This document shows, in pieces, positions 12,179 to 24,089 of a stretch of DNA of 64,000 nucleotides; the stretch's first letter is position 1; each line of letters begins with the position of its first letter. The translations under genes and the position numbers were made by a program. The notes under the pieces were generated by a model. That model worked only from the letters and a program-made list of their open reading frames with translations, ran no database searches and was not told the DNA's origin. Source of the stretch: Archegozetes longisetosus (lineage: Eukaryota; Arthropoda; Arachnida; Sarcoptiformes; Trhypochthoniidae); assembly GCA_018873245.2 (NCBI GenBank), contig JAEMBT020000009.1:5929180-5993179 (forward strand), read 5' to 3'.

Positions 12179-13650
12179 CTGAGAAGGAATTGAGATTTAA
12201 GAGTATTCATTTTTCATAGCATCCAAAAACTTTAAGATTATGTTCAGTAGTATCTATTTATTTCATAAGAAAACCTGATTTCAGTTGTGTGAATAGATTA
12301 ACAATAAAATCTTCAGTTTGCATTGTTTCTATCCGTTACAAATACTAAATATGATGAAAGAGAGCCATTTATTGATTAAAGCATTCAGAGAAACAATTTG
12401 TTTGAGAAATTAAATACTTAACAACTAGGGTGACCAGACGTCAAGATTTGAGTTGGACAGTCCAGATCTCAAGTTAACTAGTCCAGAGTGAATTCCAATC
12501 CGAACACATTTTGTCCAGATTTGAGATGAATAAATAGATACTTCTATCACAAATGTTTTATCTTATTAGTAATTGGGCGTAAATTGATTCTAAGCTAACT
12601 TATTTTAGTCCATTAAAATTGCTCGTCTTGAATTTCTTGTTCAGAACTTTACAATTACGTTAAAGATAACTTAGGCTACTCAACGCTACAAAATTACAGA
12701 AGAAATATTAAGTTTACAGTTAAAATTTTATAGCTTTTATACTCATTGAGTACAGTAAATAAGTTTTAAACTTTAGAAAATCCCTTTGATACTTTTGTCT
12801 AGATTTTGGTTCTACAAGATTTGGTCATCCTACTAACAACATATTTTTATACAATTCAATAAAACATTCTTTAATCCTTATATTGAAAATATAGTACATT
12901 TGGTCTCGTGGAACAGTTTAAAAATAGACAAAACCTCCTGAATTTAAATTAAATTATTGAGAGTTCTATGAGAAATAATTAATTAAGAACGCACTCATTC
13001 ATTATAAACATTCTTTATATCACTTCTCGTAAAGAATACTTCAAAAAATGTTAATTAAAAACTTGAATTAGTTTTTAAATTGAACTAAAACTTAGGATTA
13101 ATTATGAATAACACTGAAACTAATAAAATCAATTGCAAGTATGAAATATTCTTTAGCCATTTTTTCAATATCATAAGACATGCCGTAAAATGCCGACTAC
13201 TGTTCAGATTAATAGATGAAATAAAAGTAAATTTTATTCTTTCAGAACTCGTATGATTCTACTTGGCTCTCGAAAACATTGGAATACTTGATAATACAAT
13301 TATTTATACTAAAATAAAGGACTTAACTACCAGTTACATAAATACTTATAAGCTGGTTAAAATTATCCTAAAAGTTATCTGGTGTAAAGATAAGGACACA
13401 TTTTAATACTAATATTTATTAATAATTTTCATTTATTTTGGTAAGTTTGTAGATTTTCTGTCCTTATTAGTACTCAATCCACTTGACATGGCCCGCGTGA
13501 TGAAATATAGTGTCAAACATTTATCTAACATTTTTTTGTATTTCAATTCCTTCATATACTGATATAATTATTGTTTTCGCTCCAACACACTATTGATTTG
13601 TTCTTATAGTGGCATTTATTATTTAAAGTGACGTGCGAGGTGAAGTAAGC
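12161..13650. repeat. segmental duplication, copy B (pairs with 1-1610)
   Basis: The upstream flank of the IR gene, collinear with the first 1.6 kb of the window. It differs by many substitutions, indels and the hAT MITE at 12426-12832. The matched region starts inside the first visible IR exon, so the duplication included the gene. Similarity fades near 13650. Confidence 0.75.
12426..12832. mobile_element. hAT-type MITE with 8-bp target duplication
   Basis: The element starts TAGGGTGACCAGA and ends with TTTGGTCATCCTA, inverted ends matching at 10 of 11 terminal bases. Flanks are TTAACAAC (12418-12425) and CTAACAAC (12833-12840), an 8-bp duplication with one mismatch, as hAT elements make. 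The homologous position in copy A near 795-815 lacks the insert, so it moved in after the segmental duplication. No coding capacity. Confidence 0.8.
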
Positions 13651-13891
13651 ATATACCTAATTTTCTGAATCTTTGTATTCTTTTCACATACTGTTATAAT
13701 TATAAGGTTCTTTAAATGCAATATTGATTCAAATATTAGTTCTTATTAAAAATCATCTGAATACAAATTCTGACAATAGCGGTTTATATGTGTGACATTG
13801 AAGCCAAACGAATGATGTTGAAAAAATATATTGTCATCTTTATCAAAATAAAGAATTGAATTGTTTGTAACTGTAAATACTAGTATCTTAA

Positions 13892-14139
13892 CCCTTGAGC
13901 AGTAAAACGATTTTGATTAATGATATCAGTAAAATAGGGCCTTTTGACCAATCGATTGATTTGAAAAAGTATGTTATCGTAAGGATTAGGGCGTATAACA
14001 GCGTGTTTTGCACTTTATTGGTTTCGTCATTATTGACGTAATTTGTTTAAGCTTTGAGTGAAACTAATTTCATATATAAATTTATGGCCTAAACTCGAAT
14101 AGAATTAACTTTAAACGCGATTAAATTTAAATATAAAGA
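13892..14139. mobile_element. piggyBac-like MITE, right part lost
   Basis: A TTAA (13888-13891) precedes CCCTTGAGCAGTAAAACG. The 250 bp that follow match the left part of the complete copy at 57138-57541 closely, including the inner stretch with 'gtatgttatcgtaagg'. Similarity stops abruptly at about 14139, where another MITE begins, and the right half is missing. Confidence 0.7.
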
Positions 14140-14141
14140 GC

Positions 14142-14850
14142 TTGTCCGGACATCCATAGTGAGTTGGCTCCCGGTGGCGTTCGGACATGGTGACTTTACC
14201 AATACATAAAGGTAGTTCAATGAAGCATAATAGCATCTGAATTTTTTTCATATCTCATGTCAGATAGTGTAAAAACCCGAAAAACTTTAAAACTTTGGGA
14301 GCTCATAATTCTAAAGCTAGCAAATATAGAATTATGAGATTTGGTATGTTGAGTCACAGCAACCAAGTGTATTCAACGATAGAATGAAACTCACGTTTTG
14401 TTGAGTAAGTTTTCTAAAATTGAAAATCTTTAATCGTTAAACTCAACGCTTAACACATTGTTACGAGTAGCTCATTAATACTTTTGTAGTAGTACATAGC
14501 CTAGTATGATAATCCAAAAAGTTCTACTCGTAACAATATGTATTAAGAGTCCAAAATTGCGGAAAACTTTTTTCATATGTAGAGTAATCATCTGATTTCA
14601 ATCGTATTAACGAGACCTTTACTTAGTTCGACGAGAGCTTTCTAATGATATATGACTCATAAGGGTTTACAAAGATGTAACACACTTCCCCATATACGGT
14701 AATATTAATGTTTTTTATCTATAACATTTAAACCTATGGTCCAATTTCAATTTGACCAGCAAGACTATTGCTCAGCTTGACGAGAGCTTTCAATTGATAT
14801 ATAACATGATAAATTTCACAGGGGCCAACTCCACATATATCTCCGGACAA
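14142..14850. mobile_element. MITE with about 30-bp TIRs (TTGTCCGGA ends)
   Basis: The left end reads TTGTCCGGACATC..GAGTTGGC. The reverse complement of the right end reads TTGTCCGGAGATA..GAGTTGGC. The interior has two variants of 'gacgagagcttt', near 14630 and 14780. No reading frame. It abuts the truncated piggyBac-like MITE on its left and the 480-bp dispersed repeat on its right, so it probably inserted at or caused a junction. No clear target duplication. Confidence 0.65.
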
Positions 14851-14865
14851 CCACTTTGTTCTTCA

Positions 14866-15350
14866 CCCATCAGACGAACACTTTTACTAAAATTAAACCT
14901 GAAATCATTTGGAATTATTTGAGAATCGAATGCTTGTATTATCCTTATAGTTGAAATTGAACCGAGAAAACACAGATATTGTAATAATATTTTCGTGAAT
15001 TTTCATTTACATTGTGATAAAATTGGCATTATTTTAATTGCAATGTTTTATGATAAAATGAATTAATCTCATAACCAATAATTATTTCATGGAGTTTTTA
15101 TCATTTATTATATTTTTAAATAGTTCTGAAAATTTTATAAATGAGAATATTTCTTGACTCGTTTTGAATGTTTGAAAAGATCTTTTAAAGTTAGATTTGT
15201 GATAAATAAAATATTCTAAGTCTATATAGTTATTCATATGCGTTACATAAAACAGAGTATGGGTATACAAAAGAGATATTCAATAAAAGATAATGCCATT
15301 TAAGATTGGCTAAGAATATAGCTTTCTTTCATAAATTAATTCTATTCTGA
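14866..15350. repeat. 480-bp dispersed repeat, copy 1 (pairs with 52390-52870)
   Basis: This aligns end to end and in the same orientation with 52390-52870, including a stretch of over 100 nearly identical bases around 15165-15285. The short minus-strand frame inside (15082-15270) is not kept open in the other copy, so it is not a gene. No terminal repeats seen. It is probably part of an unknown mobile element. Confidence 0.7.
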
Positions 15351-15359
15351 TTAATAATT

Positions 15360-16474
15360 TATTAAAAATTTGATTAAATACCTGCTTCGTTCTTAAGATG
15401 CATACATTTCTGTGGAACTAGGCCAGAAATCATATAAAAAACTATAGATATTATAGATTTTAATCATTCTTTTAGTTTTAATGGTAAAGTTATTATGAAC
15501 GAAGGCCAGAGAGACACAGAAATCACTAATATTTCCATAAATTCTTATTCTCCCAAAATAAGACTAATCTCTAATTAATAAAAGCTTATGTTCACTTTCA
15601 TGAGATAATACGCTAAGCTTAATGAATGAACATTAAAAGTAGAATAGCTTTTAAATAAAAATATCAACTCAACGTTTATATAGAATTTCCATTAAAACTC
15701 GTAATGCTCTTAAGTTTTATCTGTTAGACAGTTATAAATATTAGTGCTTTATATTAATTTTTCTTTCGGAAAAGTTGCTAATCTTTAACAATGTTTTACA
15801 TTTCATTTGAAGTTTATATAACTTTATTAATAGATTATATGTTTACATTATTTGATGTGGTATTATATTAAATTCAAATCATATTCTATTTCAAGTTTCT
15901 TTTTATATATTACCATATTTAATTTGCAGTTAAAACGTCATATTAAAATATTTTAGAAGAGAAATTTGGGTGGAGGCCTATTAGTTAAGATCTCATTTAT
16001 AAACTTGTAATGAATGTAGAAAAGCATAGAAATTAAATGTGAATTTTATAGATATATAAAAATCCTTCAACTATTAAAAGTCCATAAATGTTTATATTAC
16101 TGTTAATTGAGACAAAATGTGCCAAATATATGAAAAGCACAGCCAATGTTATTTTATATATGAAAAAATAGTTAATTAGTGTGTCTTTCATTCGTTTATA
16201 CCTCAATTCTTTCTCCTATCCTATAATACGATAATGTAATATTATAATTGCAATGTTCTGATTGCAATAAAATAAATACTATTATTATTGAAAACATAAT
16301 AAATATTGATTATGTGAATCAAATTCACTAAAAATGGAGAACAATAATAAGCAAAGTCAAAGTCTCTTAATGTGCAATGTCTCGGATTTAACATTCTAGT
16401 CACGAGAATCGACTTATACTAATTATTCATATCATGCTGAATCCAATTTATTTTTTGAATTTCATTTAAATGTA
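15360..16474. other. AT-rich intergenic DNA with one dispersed repeat
   Basis: No supported gene. The only structure recognised is the repeat at 16035-16312. Confidence 0.5.
16035..16312. repeat. dispersed repeat, copy 1 (pairs with 44215-44455)
   Basis: Same-orientation similarity to 44215-44455. Shared landmarks in order are 'ttaatattactgtta'-like, 'cacagccaat', 'tccgtttatat'-like, and 'aaaatataataaatattgatt'-like. No frame or terminal repeat is evident. Confidence 0.6.
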
Positions 16475-16776
16475 CTTTAAAAATGTTATGTCATTTGTTT
16501 GTTGGGAATAAGGAAATTTGGTTTACAATTGTCAAACGTTGTTTAAATGATTATGAAGCAATAGGACAAAATTATAGATGAGTTGAAGACAATAATTTCT
16601 TATCAAAGATAAAACAATCAAGCCTATTATTATCCTAGAATTGGGGAAATACTTAGAGGATGAATTACATTTTTACGAAGTTGTTATTTTTAGCTATTTC
16701 GAAATAACCGAGTTTCAATGTATTATTTACTTCGAATTGATTTTGCGTAATCTTCAAACGGAGGACCATAATTAAT
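16475..16776. repeat. 300-bp direct repeat, left copy
   Basis: Matches 17275-17573 in direct orientation, for example 'ctagaattggggaaatact' and 'aggaccataattaat' in both. The right copy lies just beyond the TTAA-flanked MITE, so the MITE sits between the two copies. Confidence 0.7.
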
Positions 16777-17250
16777 CCTTCGTCACAACTGTGGGGTAAA
16801 ATGTTCCCAAGTTTCACTTTAAAAATCTCGCTAAAATCAACAGAATGTCGTCATTTCTTGAAAATTTAGCTATTCCTCAGTCATATATCTGACTATAAAT
16901 CACAAAATCCTGATTAATTTGGAATTATAACTTGATTTTAAAAAATTATTTTCTGGCAACGTGTCTTTGTGAGGACAGAAATTCTCCCTAAGATCGCAGT
17001 GTTTTGTGTTTAATATATGTGTCGCAGCGCTGTAATGTCGCTACTAGCTATTTGAACCGCTGATGACGCTGTAGCAGATAATAACTAGAAATTAGTTAAT
17101 TAATAAATGAAAACATTGAAAATAAGGACTAGGTTTGATTCTGAAAACATTCGGACTAACCTGGAACAGATACAAAGCGTGGAACACGTGGAGTAACATT
17201 TTACCCCACAGTTAATTTTAATTTTTCAGAAGTTAAGTTGTGACGAAAGG
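16777..17250. mobile_element. piggyBac-like MITE (TTAA, CGTCACAACT ends)
   Basis: The left end reads TTAATCCTTCGTCACAACT. The reverse complement of the right end (ending at 17254) reads TTAACCTTTCGTCACAACT. Each flank carries TTAA, the piggyBac-type target. A second inner inverted motif, GTGGGGTAAAATGTT, occurs near both ends (16791-16805 and inverted near 17194-17210). No transposase frame. Confidence 0.65.
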
Positions 17251-17274
17251 TTAAAGTACCACTTATTTCTAAAC

Positions 17275-17573
17275 TTTAAAAATGTTCTGTCATTTGTGCG
17301 TTATGAATGAGGAAATTTGGTTTAAGATTGCCAAACTTTATTTAAATGATTATGGGAACAAAGAGACAAAATTATAGATGCGTTTGAAGCAAATAAATTC
17401 ATATCAAGGATAAAAATCAATCTATGATTATCCTAGAATTGGGGAAATACTCAGAGGATGAATTACGTTTTTACGAAGTTGTTATTTTTAACTATTTCGA
17501 AATAGCCGAGTTCTACCGTATTATTTTCTTCGAACTGATTTTGCTTGATCTCCACAGAGGACCATAATTAATG
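17275..17573. repeat. 300-bp direct repeat, right copy
   Basis: Second copy of the sequence at 16475-16776. Divergence is mostly single-base changes and short indels. Neither copy is coding. Confidence 0.7.
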
Positions 17574-17625
17574 AAATTTTTCTATTTGATTTAATACTAT
17601 ATAGTTTTGACTAATGCACGTCATT

Positions 17626-18164
17626 ATATGACTTGACGGAAAGTAAAGGGACTTATCTCTCAATGCAGTGAAACGGGAAAATCGCACTCAAAGTTTGCAT
17701 TAAGTGCAAAGCTTAGAAACATTTTTTTGCGTTAAGAAAAACTTTATTAAGTTGTCAATTTATTCATCATTAATCTAATTAAACATAATCTCATAGAATT
17801 CATTAGTTAATATTCTAGATCTGATTAATCACAAATAATTTCTGAATCTTCAGAATTACAATCAAATTGTGACAAATAATTGACATAAAATTTAAACTTA
17901 TGTCATGTAATGCTATTGCAGTTTATGTTGTGTTACGCATTGCAGTTAACAAGTGTTAATAGCACTGGAGTTCAATTTAAGTTTTAATTCCTATTAATTA
18001 GCATTGAAATCAATAAATTTAAATAAGAAATTAGCGCTAAATTTTCTATTGAAACATATACTGACTTTTTTTCTACATATTATGAGTTGAAATTCTTGTT
18101 TGAAGTGAATCCCAAAAAACAAGTTAACTCGAGATAAGTTCCTTTAAGTTCCGTCAAGTCATAT
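17626..18164. mobile_element. MITE with ATATGACTTGACGG inverted ends
   Basis: 17626-17660 and the reverse complement of 18130-18164 match over about 35 bp with few differences (ATATGACTTGACGGAA, then TAAAGG.ACTTATCTC). The 539-bp interior has no frame. Ends rich in TA suggest a Tc1/mariner-type or similar element. The family is not certain. Confidence 0.7.
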
Positions 18165-18798
18165 GAGATGCTTGAAGTTAAAAGGCGTATCGGGTATTTT
18201 CATAGATTTTTCACATTAAAAGGAACAATTTAGTAGTTGAAAAGTGAACTTAAGCTTCAGGTTTCAAATATTCTATTTATAATAAGAATAAAACAAATTA
18301 TGAGATGAGGTTTTTATATACTTGAAAAATTCGTCAAAAATACATAAATGAAGTTAATTGTTTGTAAAAAGGTTAACAATTTTAAGTTTTTTTATCTATT
18401 GTTAAACTCCACGATTTTTTATTTACTTTTTACATGAACATAAACCTGAGTGTGACCTAAATTTTAATCATAATAGTGTTTAGAAGCAGTCAAGTTAACG
18501 GCAAATCATTTGTACAAAAGCTTCTTATATACTTAAATGTTCGGTATTATATCAATTTTGTGATTAATTGAATAATTTAGTCTTTAATATAAAAACTTAG
18601 TCAGTAATTTGAATAATTGTTTAATATTAAAAACCCTAGTATTGAGCCTGCGCTTAGCTAACATGTTAGAGATCTTCACATTTCAATAAATATTTGCCTT
18701 GAAAGATTGCTTACATCTCATGAATCGTGTTATAAGTATTTACACTTTTATGTAGAAAAGTTGTGTTTAATTTCAACTTTAAATCTTAACTAGTAGAC
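18165..18798. other. 5' flank of the NRF-6-like gene
   Basis: AT-rich upstream region. No clear TATA box with a start-site motif at the right spacing was found. No other gene or repeat was seen. Confidence 0.4.
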
Positions 18799-21700
18799 AT
18801 GAGAATTCAATCATTAGTTTTTATTATTTTATTAAGATGCTATTTTATATTATGTAAGGATGGGATTGAAAATAGTACTAGTTTTATAAGTGAAGAAACA
18901 GTAGATTTCGACAATGATTGTCTTAAAGATAATTGTGATTATGATCCTGATGTCAAGGAGTGTAATGACTTCGAGGCATTTTTGAATAATATAGAGAGAA
19001 TTCATGAGAGAGGACAGAACAAGAGCATTAGTAGATATGTTGAAAACATCAATCAGACATTCGATATAGTAAGTAATCTAGAGAAAAATCTGGCTCAACT
19101 ATTTCTATCGAATAATAAGGCAACCCTGAGAATGGCAGAGTTCTTATCGACAAATATTGATTTATCGAATGCTTGTTTCGAATCATTTGCTAAGATTTCT
19201 ATAGGCATCCGAAATAGAGAATTTTGGGCTCTGAAGTGTAAGTGTTTTAAAACTTAGGTAAAACTAATAGTAGTATTGAATTACAACTAAACTCATTTTG
19301 AATAAGGTTGTGAAAAAATATAGTATCGATTGATCTGGTCTGTTATCCAATTTTCAATATTCGAAAAATTTTATTGATTTCAGTTATCGACTCAGCTGGT
19401 TCAATACCGAATGGAATTCTAGATGGAGTGTATTCTAGTTTTGGTAACTTTGATGAATGTTTAAAGATTTCCAGTCCAATAAGAAGTGACGAATCTCTAA
19501 TTGAAGGACAATATTGTCTATTGAAAGTGATTCTTCCATTTCCTAAACCCAACTCATATATAAGGGAAGAGAGGAGTAATAGATTTGTTAAATTGGCTGA
19601 AAATTTACTGAAAATGCACGGCTTGCGTCAATTCGTTTCAACCAGAAAATTAATAACTGGTATGAATCTCATGAATGGAACTATATTTAGTTTGGGTATT
19701 TGCATACCATCGACTTGTAATTCGAAAGAAGTGGAAAATTCTATTAATCAAAGTAAGGAAATTCTTAACAAATCTAAAAATTCCAAAACATTATTAAATT
19801 GAATATAACGGTTTTGATTAATATTATTATGGATTACATAATAAAAACATTCCCAATTTTTCAATTTTTGTACAATTTAAGTATTTCAGTAACTTACTCA
19901 TGAATACATTTAATCAATATGTTTTAGATATCGGACATCAAACCTTCAGCATAACCTAACTTCCGAAAATGTAAAACTATTAATGGGGTTAAATTTTACC
20001 CCATGTTTTGTGCGTTTTATGCCACGATTAATTCCTAGTTATCAAACTATTACACATTTCTATTTGTCGCATTGCTGTACATATCTTATAATTATTATTT
20101 CATTAGCGTGTTCAATAAAAGTAAAAGCCCATGATTTGTTGCACAAGACGATAGCTGCATAAGAGCATATCCATATAAAGATGAAGCATAAAGAACTGCA
20201 ATGTTAGGGCTACTTTCTGTCCTGGCATTCGAAAAAGATTATTTATATTAAAAGTTTAGGCCCAAAAGAATGGTTTTTGAGGTTAAAAATGAGGAATATC
20301 ACAGAAGAATAGTAAAATTCTCAACATATATTTAGCATATATTCAGTCACCTGAGTTTTTGCACAATTCTTAAAGCGGAAACTGAGAACATTCTACCCAA
20401 CAATTATGTTGAAGGGTCAATTGAGAATAATGATAAATTAATTTCTACTACTATTTCCTTTTGGGACTCAGGCACTTAGCAAATAGGTATATCATTTCCT
20501 TCAGTAATGATAATAATCGTAATTGACTTTGACAATTATAGCTCTGCAGGGAGTCTATTTTAAGATCAATATGATTTCCTCGTTGTTCATTTGTCACATT
20601 GTCCTTCTCGACATGTGCAGCATTTGATCAGAGAAAGTGATGCACTTAAATCAAAATCAATAATTTAAAAAATGGTTCTAATTTCTGCTCAGTTTTATTT
20701 CCCGTAACTCAGCTCTTGGTGGATATCGGACCAAAGTGTCACATTCAAAATCAAGACAGCAAATACGATGAATTTACACTACTCTCGATGTAATTAAACT
20801 AATTTAATATATATTCAAATTTTTAATTGTCTCTAATTCAACAGTTCTCTGCTATCTATTCTAACCTTTTGTGTGATTTTGAGCACCGCTCTCGATTTCT
20901 ATTCAATGATCATCGATAATCGCGCTAATAATATAACAAATGATGAGTCTGATGAAAAAGCGTCAAAGTCTAAAGATTTATTGTTATCATTTTCCTTAAT
21001 AAGAAATACTCGTTCTCTATTTGAGAAAAACAGCAGATTTGCATCACTGGACACAATAAGACTACTATTAATAATTAATGTCTTCATTTTACATTATTAC
21101 ATCTTTACGCCAATGATGGGATTAATCTCTCTGAAGAGTATCTACACTTCAATACCCAAGAAACTGCTTTTTGAAAATAAATATCTTTTCGTCAGAAACC
21201 TTCAAGTAGTGGACGCTCTGTTCACAATCAGGTATAAAATCCATAAGAATTAAGAAAAAATTTTCATTATCAACTGTATTTAGCGGTTTCATAATGTCTT
21301 ACGAGTTGATTGGAAAACTAAATAAAACCAACGGAAGATTCAGTTACTTTACATTTTTAATTAAGCGATGGATTAGATTTTCATTACCGCTTTTTGTGTC
21401 ATTTCTTTTCATCTATCTATTGCCACTTTTGAGCGATGGTCCAATCATTAATGATGGCTTAAAATGGATCATTCCTGGCTGCAAAAATGCATTTAGTCTA
21501 TCAACAAGTTTTCTCTTTACAAGCAATTTTTATACTATTTTTCCTAATGAGTTGAGCTTTGCGACGGTAAAAGTTTATTTAAGACTCTAATTTAACAAAT
21601 TTACGCACTCATATTAGGCTTAAAAAATAATTCAATTATGATCCATCTAGTCTAGCAAATACATTTTGTCTAGCAATTGAATCATTTGCAGGAAGAACAG

Positions 21701-23469
21701 GATAAAATACTGTTTTCATAACATTCACTTATCTTATTCTTTCGGTAAACTATTTAATTGCAAGCATCAGTTAAAGCAAAACTTTTCAGACTATGCAAGA
21801 AAATAAACTTGAAAACAAGTTACCATAACTACAAATCAATCTTCTTCCTCAGTGCAATCCTACAACATGGTTCCTATCTGCCACTTTTCAGCTTAACATC
21901 ATATCTCTAATTTTTATCTCATTTTACTATAAGAGACCAAAGTTTGGAATCTATGCGACAATCTTCATGATAGTTTTAGGCTTGTTTCTAAGCATTGGTC
22001 CATATTTACTATACGGGATTAAACCCTATGTAATGCATTGGGAAATCGATACATTCCCTGAACTCATAGAGAGCTTTAAATGGTATCACTTGACTACAAA
22101 TCTTTATGTCATCAGTTTCTTTGTCGGTATTTTGTTTGGGTTTATGATGAGGAAACAAGTTTCTATTAGTAGAAGATGCGAAATTTTATTATGGATTATA
22201 TCTGTAGTGATGATAGTTTCAGTCTACTTATGGAATAATTCGTTCTGGAGTTTAGAAGAATCGGCCCCCACTTGGTCTGTTATGCTCTGGTTTTCGCTTG
22301 GCAAGTTGTTGTATACGATCGGGCTCTCGTGGATTTACTACTTTCTATGTATTGGTAGAGGAGGTATTGTTTGGTTAAGATGTTTACCATCTTAATTATC
22401 AAATTATTAGGTTGTAGTTCGACATGTGAGCCATCACCTGATATGCCTGTATATCAACTCTACTCATCGAGTAGGGTCAATGACTTCACTATCGATAACT
22501 TCAGATCAGTCTATCAGTATAAGATTGTAGTTATTAGTCAATGCCCAGTTCCCGTGACTACACATTCTAGACCTATACATCGTTCTACTCAGCTCGACGA
22601 GCTCAGTTCAACGATTCCCCACTTGACCAGGTCACATGACTTTTGACCTTGACACCGTAGAACAGTTATTGCTGATCCTCCATTGGAATGATTTTAAATG
22701 TATTTGTTGACGATGGCTAACCGCCATGAATCCTATTGAACATAAACTGAAGATGGAGTCATATCGCTTTGTGATCTAATGCAATTTTTAATTTGGGTTA
22801 AACACGCACGTGGAGACTTACTCATTTTATAGAGGAATAACCACAGGATCATTTAGAAACCCCCCAATATACTCTTGAAATAGAGTAGAGTTTAAATATA
22901 TGCATATGACGTGATGGCCCACATACCAACCTGCAGCTATTTATTTTTCTATGAATCCACAGTTTAATTGTTGTTTTTAATCTAAAGGTTGCCTAAATCG
23001 GCTTTTGTCATGGCATGGATTCCAACCATTAGCCCGCCTATCATTTGGTTTTTATTTGCTTCACATCATTGTAGTTGTTTATCGCATATTTACCATTAGA
23101 GATACTTATGTTCTGAATGACTCTTACTTGGTAAGCATCTAATCATATTTACCAGAATTCAATATTATATTTTAATCTTGAATTTTATTCTGATTGGATC
23201 CAAATTCTGATGTGCATTTAAGTTTGAAAACCATTTTCTTCGAATCATAGGTAAAGACAATAATTGTAGACTTCATGATAACAATTGTTTTGTCGTATAT
23301 TTTCTACGTATTGATTGATTGTCCGCTTACTAATATTCTCAACATCTTTTTCAATCCCAAACCTCAAAATCAAGTTACTTTTGCGAATAACAATGGTTTG
23401 AAAGCTAACAATATAAAGCTACAGAAAGATTTACCAATAATGATTGATAACAATAACAATTGTAATTAG
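18799..23469 (+). CDS. NRF-6-like membrane acyltransferase (815 aa, 8 exons)
   Basis: Exons 18799-19237, 19384-19752, 20693-20789, 20845-21231, 21284-21566, 21853-22363, 22988-23130 and 23251-23469. All phases match and the total is 2448 nt. The protein has a signal peptide (MRIQSLVFIILLRCYFILC), then a Cys-containing extracellular NRF domain (about 50-270; F-W-A-L-K..I-D-S-A-G, F-D-E-C-L, C-I-P-S-T-C). An acyltransferase-3 domain of many membrane helices follows (about 310-780; R-F-A-S-L-D-T-I-R, S-G-F-I-M-S-Y, C-N-P-T-T-W-F-L, R-L-S-F-G-F-Y-L-L-H). The family is named from worm nose-resistant-to-fluoxetine proteins, and members are thought to move or modify lipids or small molecules across epithelia. 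The substrate here is unknown. No frame lesions were found. AATAAA occurs at 23521. An inverted partial copy at 52.9-55.4 kb is a pseudogene. Confidence 0.88.
19985..20405. mobile_element. MITE related to 16777-17250, in an NRF-6 intron
   Basis: The reverse complement of the right end begins GTTGGGTAGAATGTTCTCAG, like the GTGGGGTAAAATGTTCCCAAG of the 16.8-kb element. The left end contains 'ttaaattttacccca'. Scattered interior blocks also match in inverted order. It is diverged, lies wholly within the 940-bp second intron of the NRF-6-like gene, and is non-coding. Confidence 0.5.
22400..22700. repeat. old MITE-like repeat in the last large NRF-6 intron
   Basis: A GC-richer stretch, present also in the inverted pseudogene copy at about 53500-53760, so it is older than that duplication. 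Its blocks (CCACTTGACC, then AGCT-palindrome, then TATACA/GTATC) resemble the arms of the long-TIR element at 24090-24690, which suggests one family. Confidence 0.5.
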
Positions 23470-24089
23470 AAAATCTTATGAATGCCTAAATATTTGATTA
23501 AAAATATAATGCTTTTCTTAAATAAAGGGTTCTAGAATTAATTGAACTATGAATTTAGATCTTTTTCAAAATAAATCATTACTTTATTCAACATTTGGTC
23601 TGTTCATTCATTACAATTGATCAGTTAATACTGTCATTCACACTCTAACCCTTAGATATTTTGTATCTATGTGCATTCAATAAAATCCTTTGAATTGAGT
23701 ATTCATCCAGTGAAAGCTATGAAGAAGTAAATTATTGTTTAAAATGTAATTTTACATTTTATGTGCGAATAGTAAGAATTTTTAGAACTCAAAATTCTAA
23801 GATTAAGCTAGATCAAGAAATTATTTTGGATTCAGTCAGATTTCCATAAAACTATAATAATGTTATTGAAACTACTAGCATCCCACAAGACTTAAAGATA
23901 ATAAATTTATAAATGATCACTCGAAACCTTAATAATTATTGATAGTAAGTTGATATGTGCACGTTGTCATGGCGTCATTTTTAATATACTGGATGCTAAG
24001 AAATTACTAGAATTAAAATAAGACGTATCAATTTAATAGTAAATAAACTAATTTTTTCCAGATTGATCTCTAAGGACAGAAATTTTGAT
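23470..24089. other. 3' flank of the NRF-6-like gene
   Basis: Contains AATAAA at 23521, a candidate polyadenylation signal 52 bases after the stop. No other gene or repeat recognised. Confidence 0.4.

Noticed and set aside
15082..15270. 62-codon minus-strand frame
   Set aside because: Lies in the 480-bp dispersed repeat and is disrupted in the other copy.
21690..21800. Possible extra exon of the NRF-6-like gene, conserved in the pseudogene (T-F-T-Y-L-I-L-S-V-N-Y-like)
   Set aside because: Flanking exons already join in phase with a family-like junction, and no splice pair fits; the similarity is explained by duplication of the whole intron.
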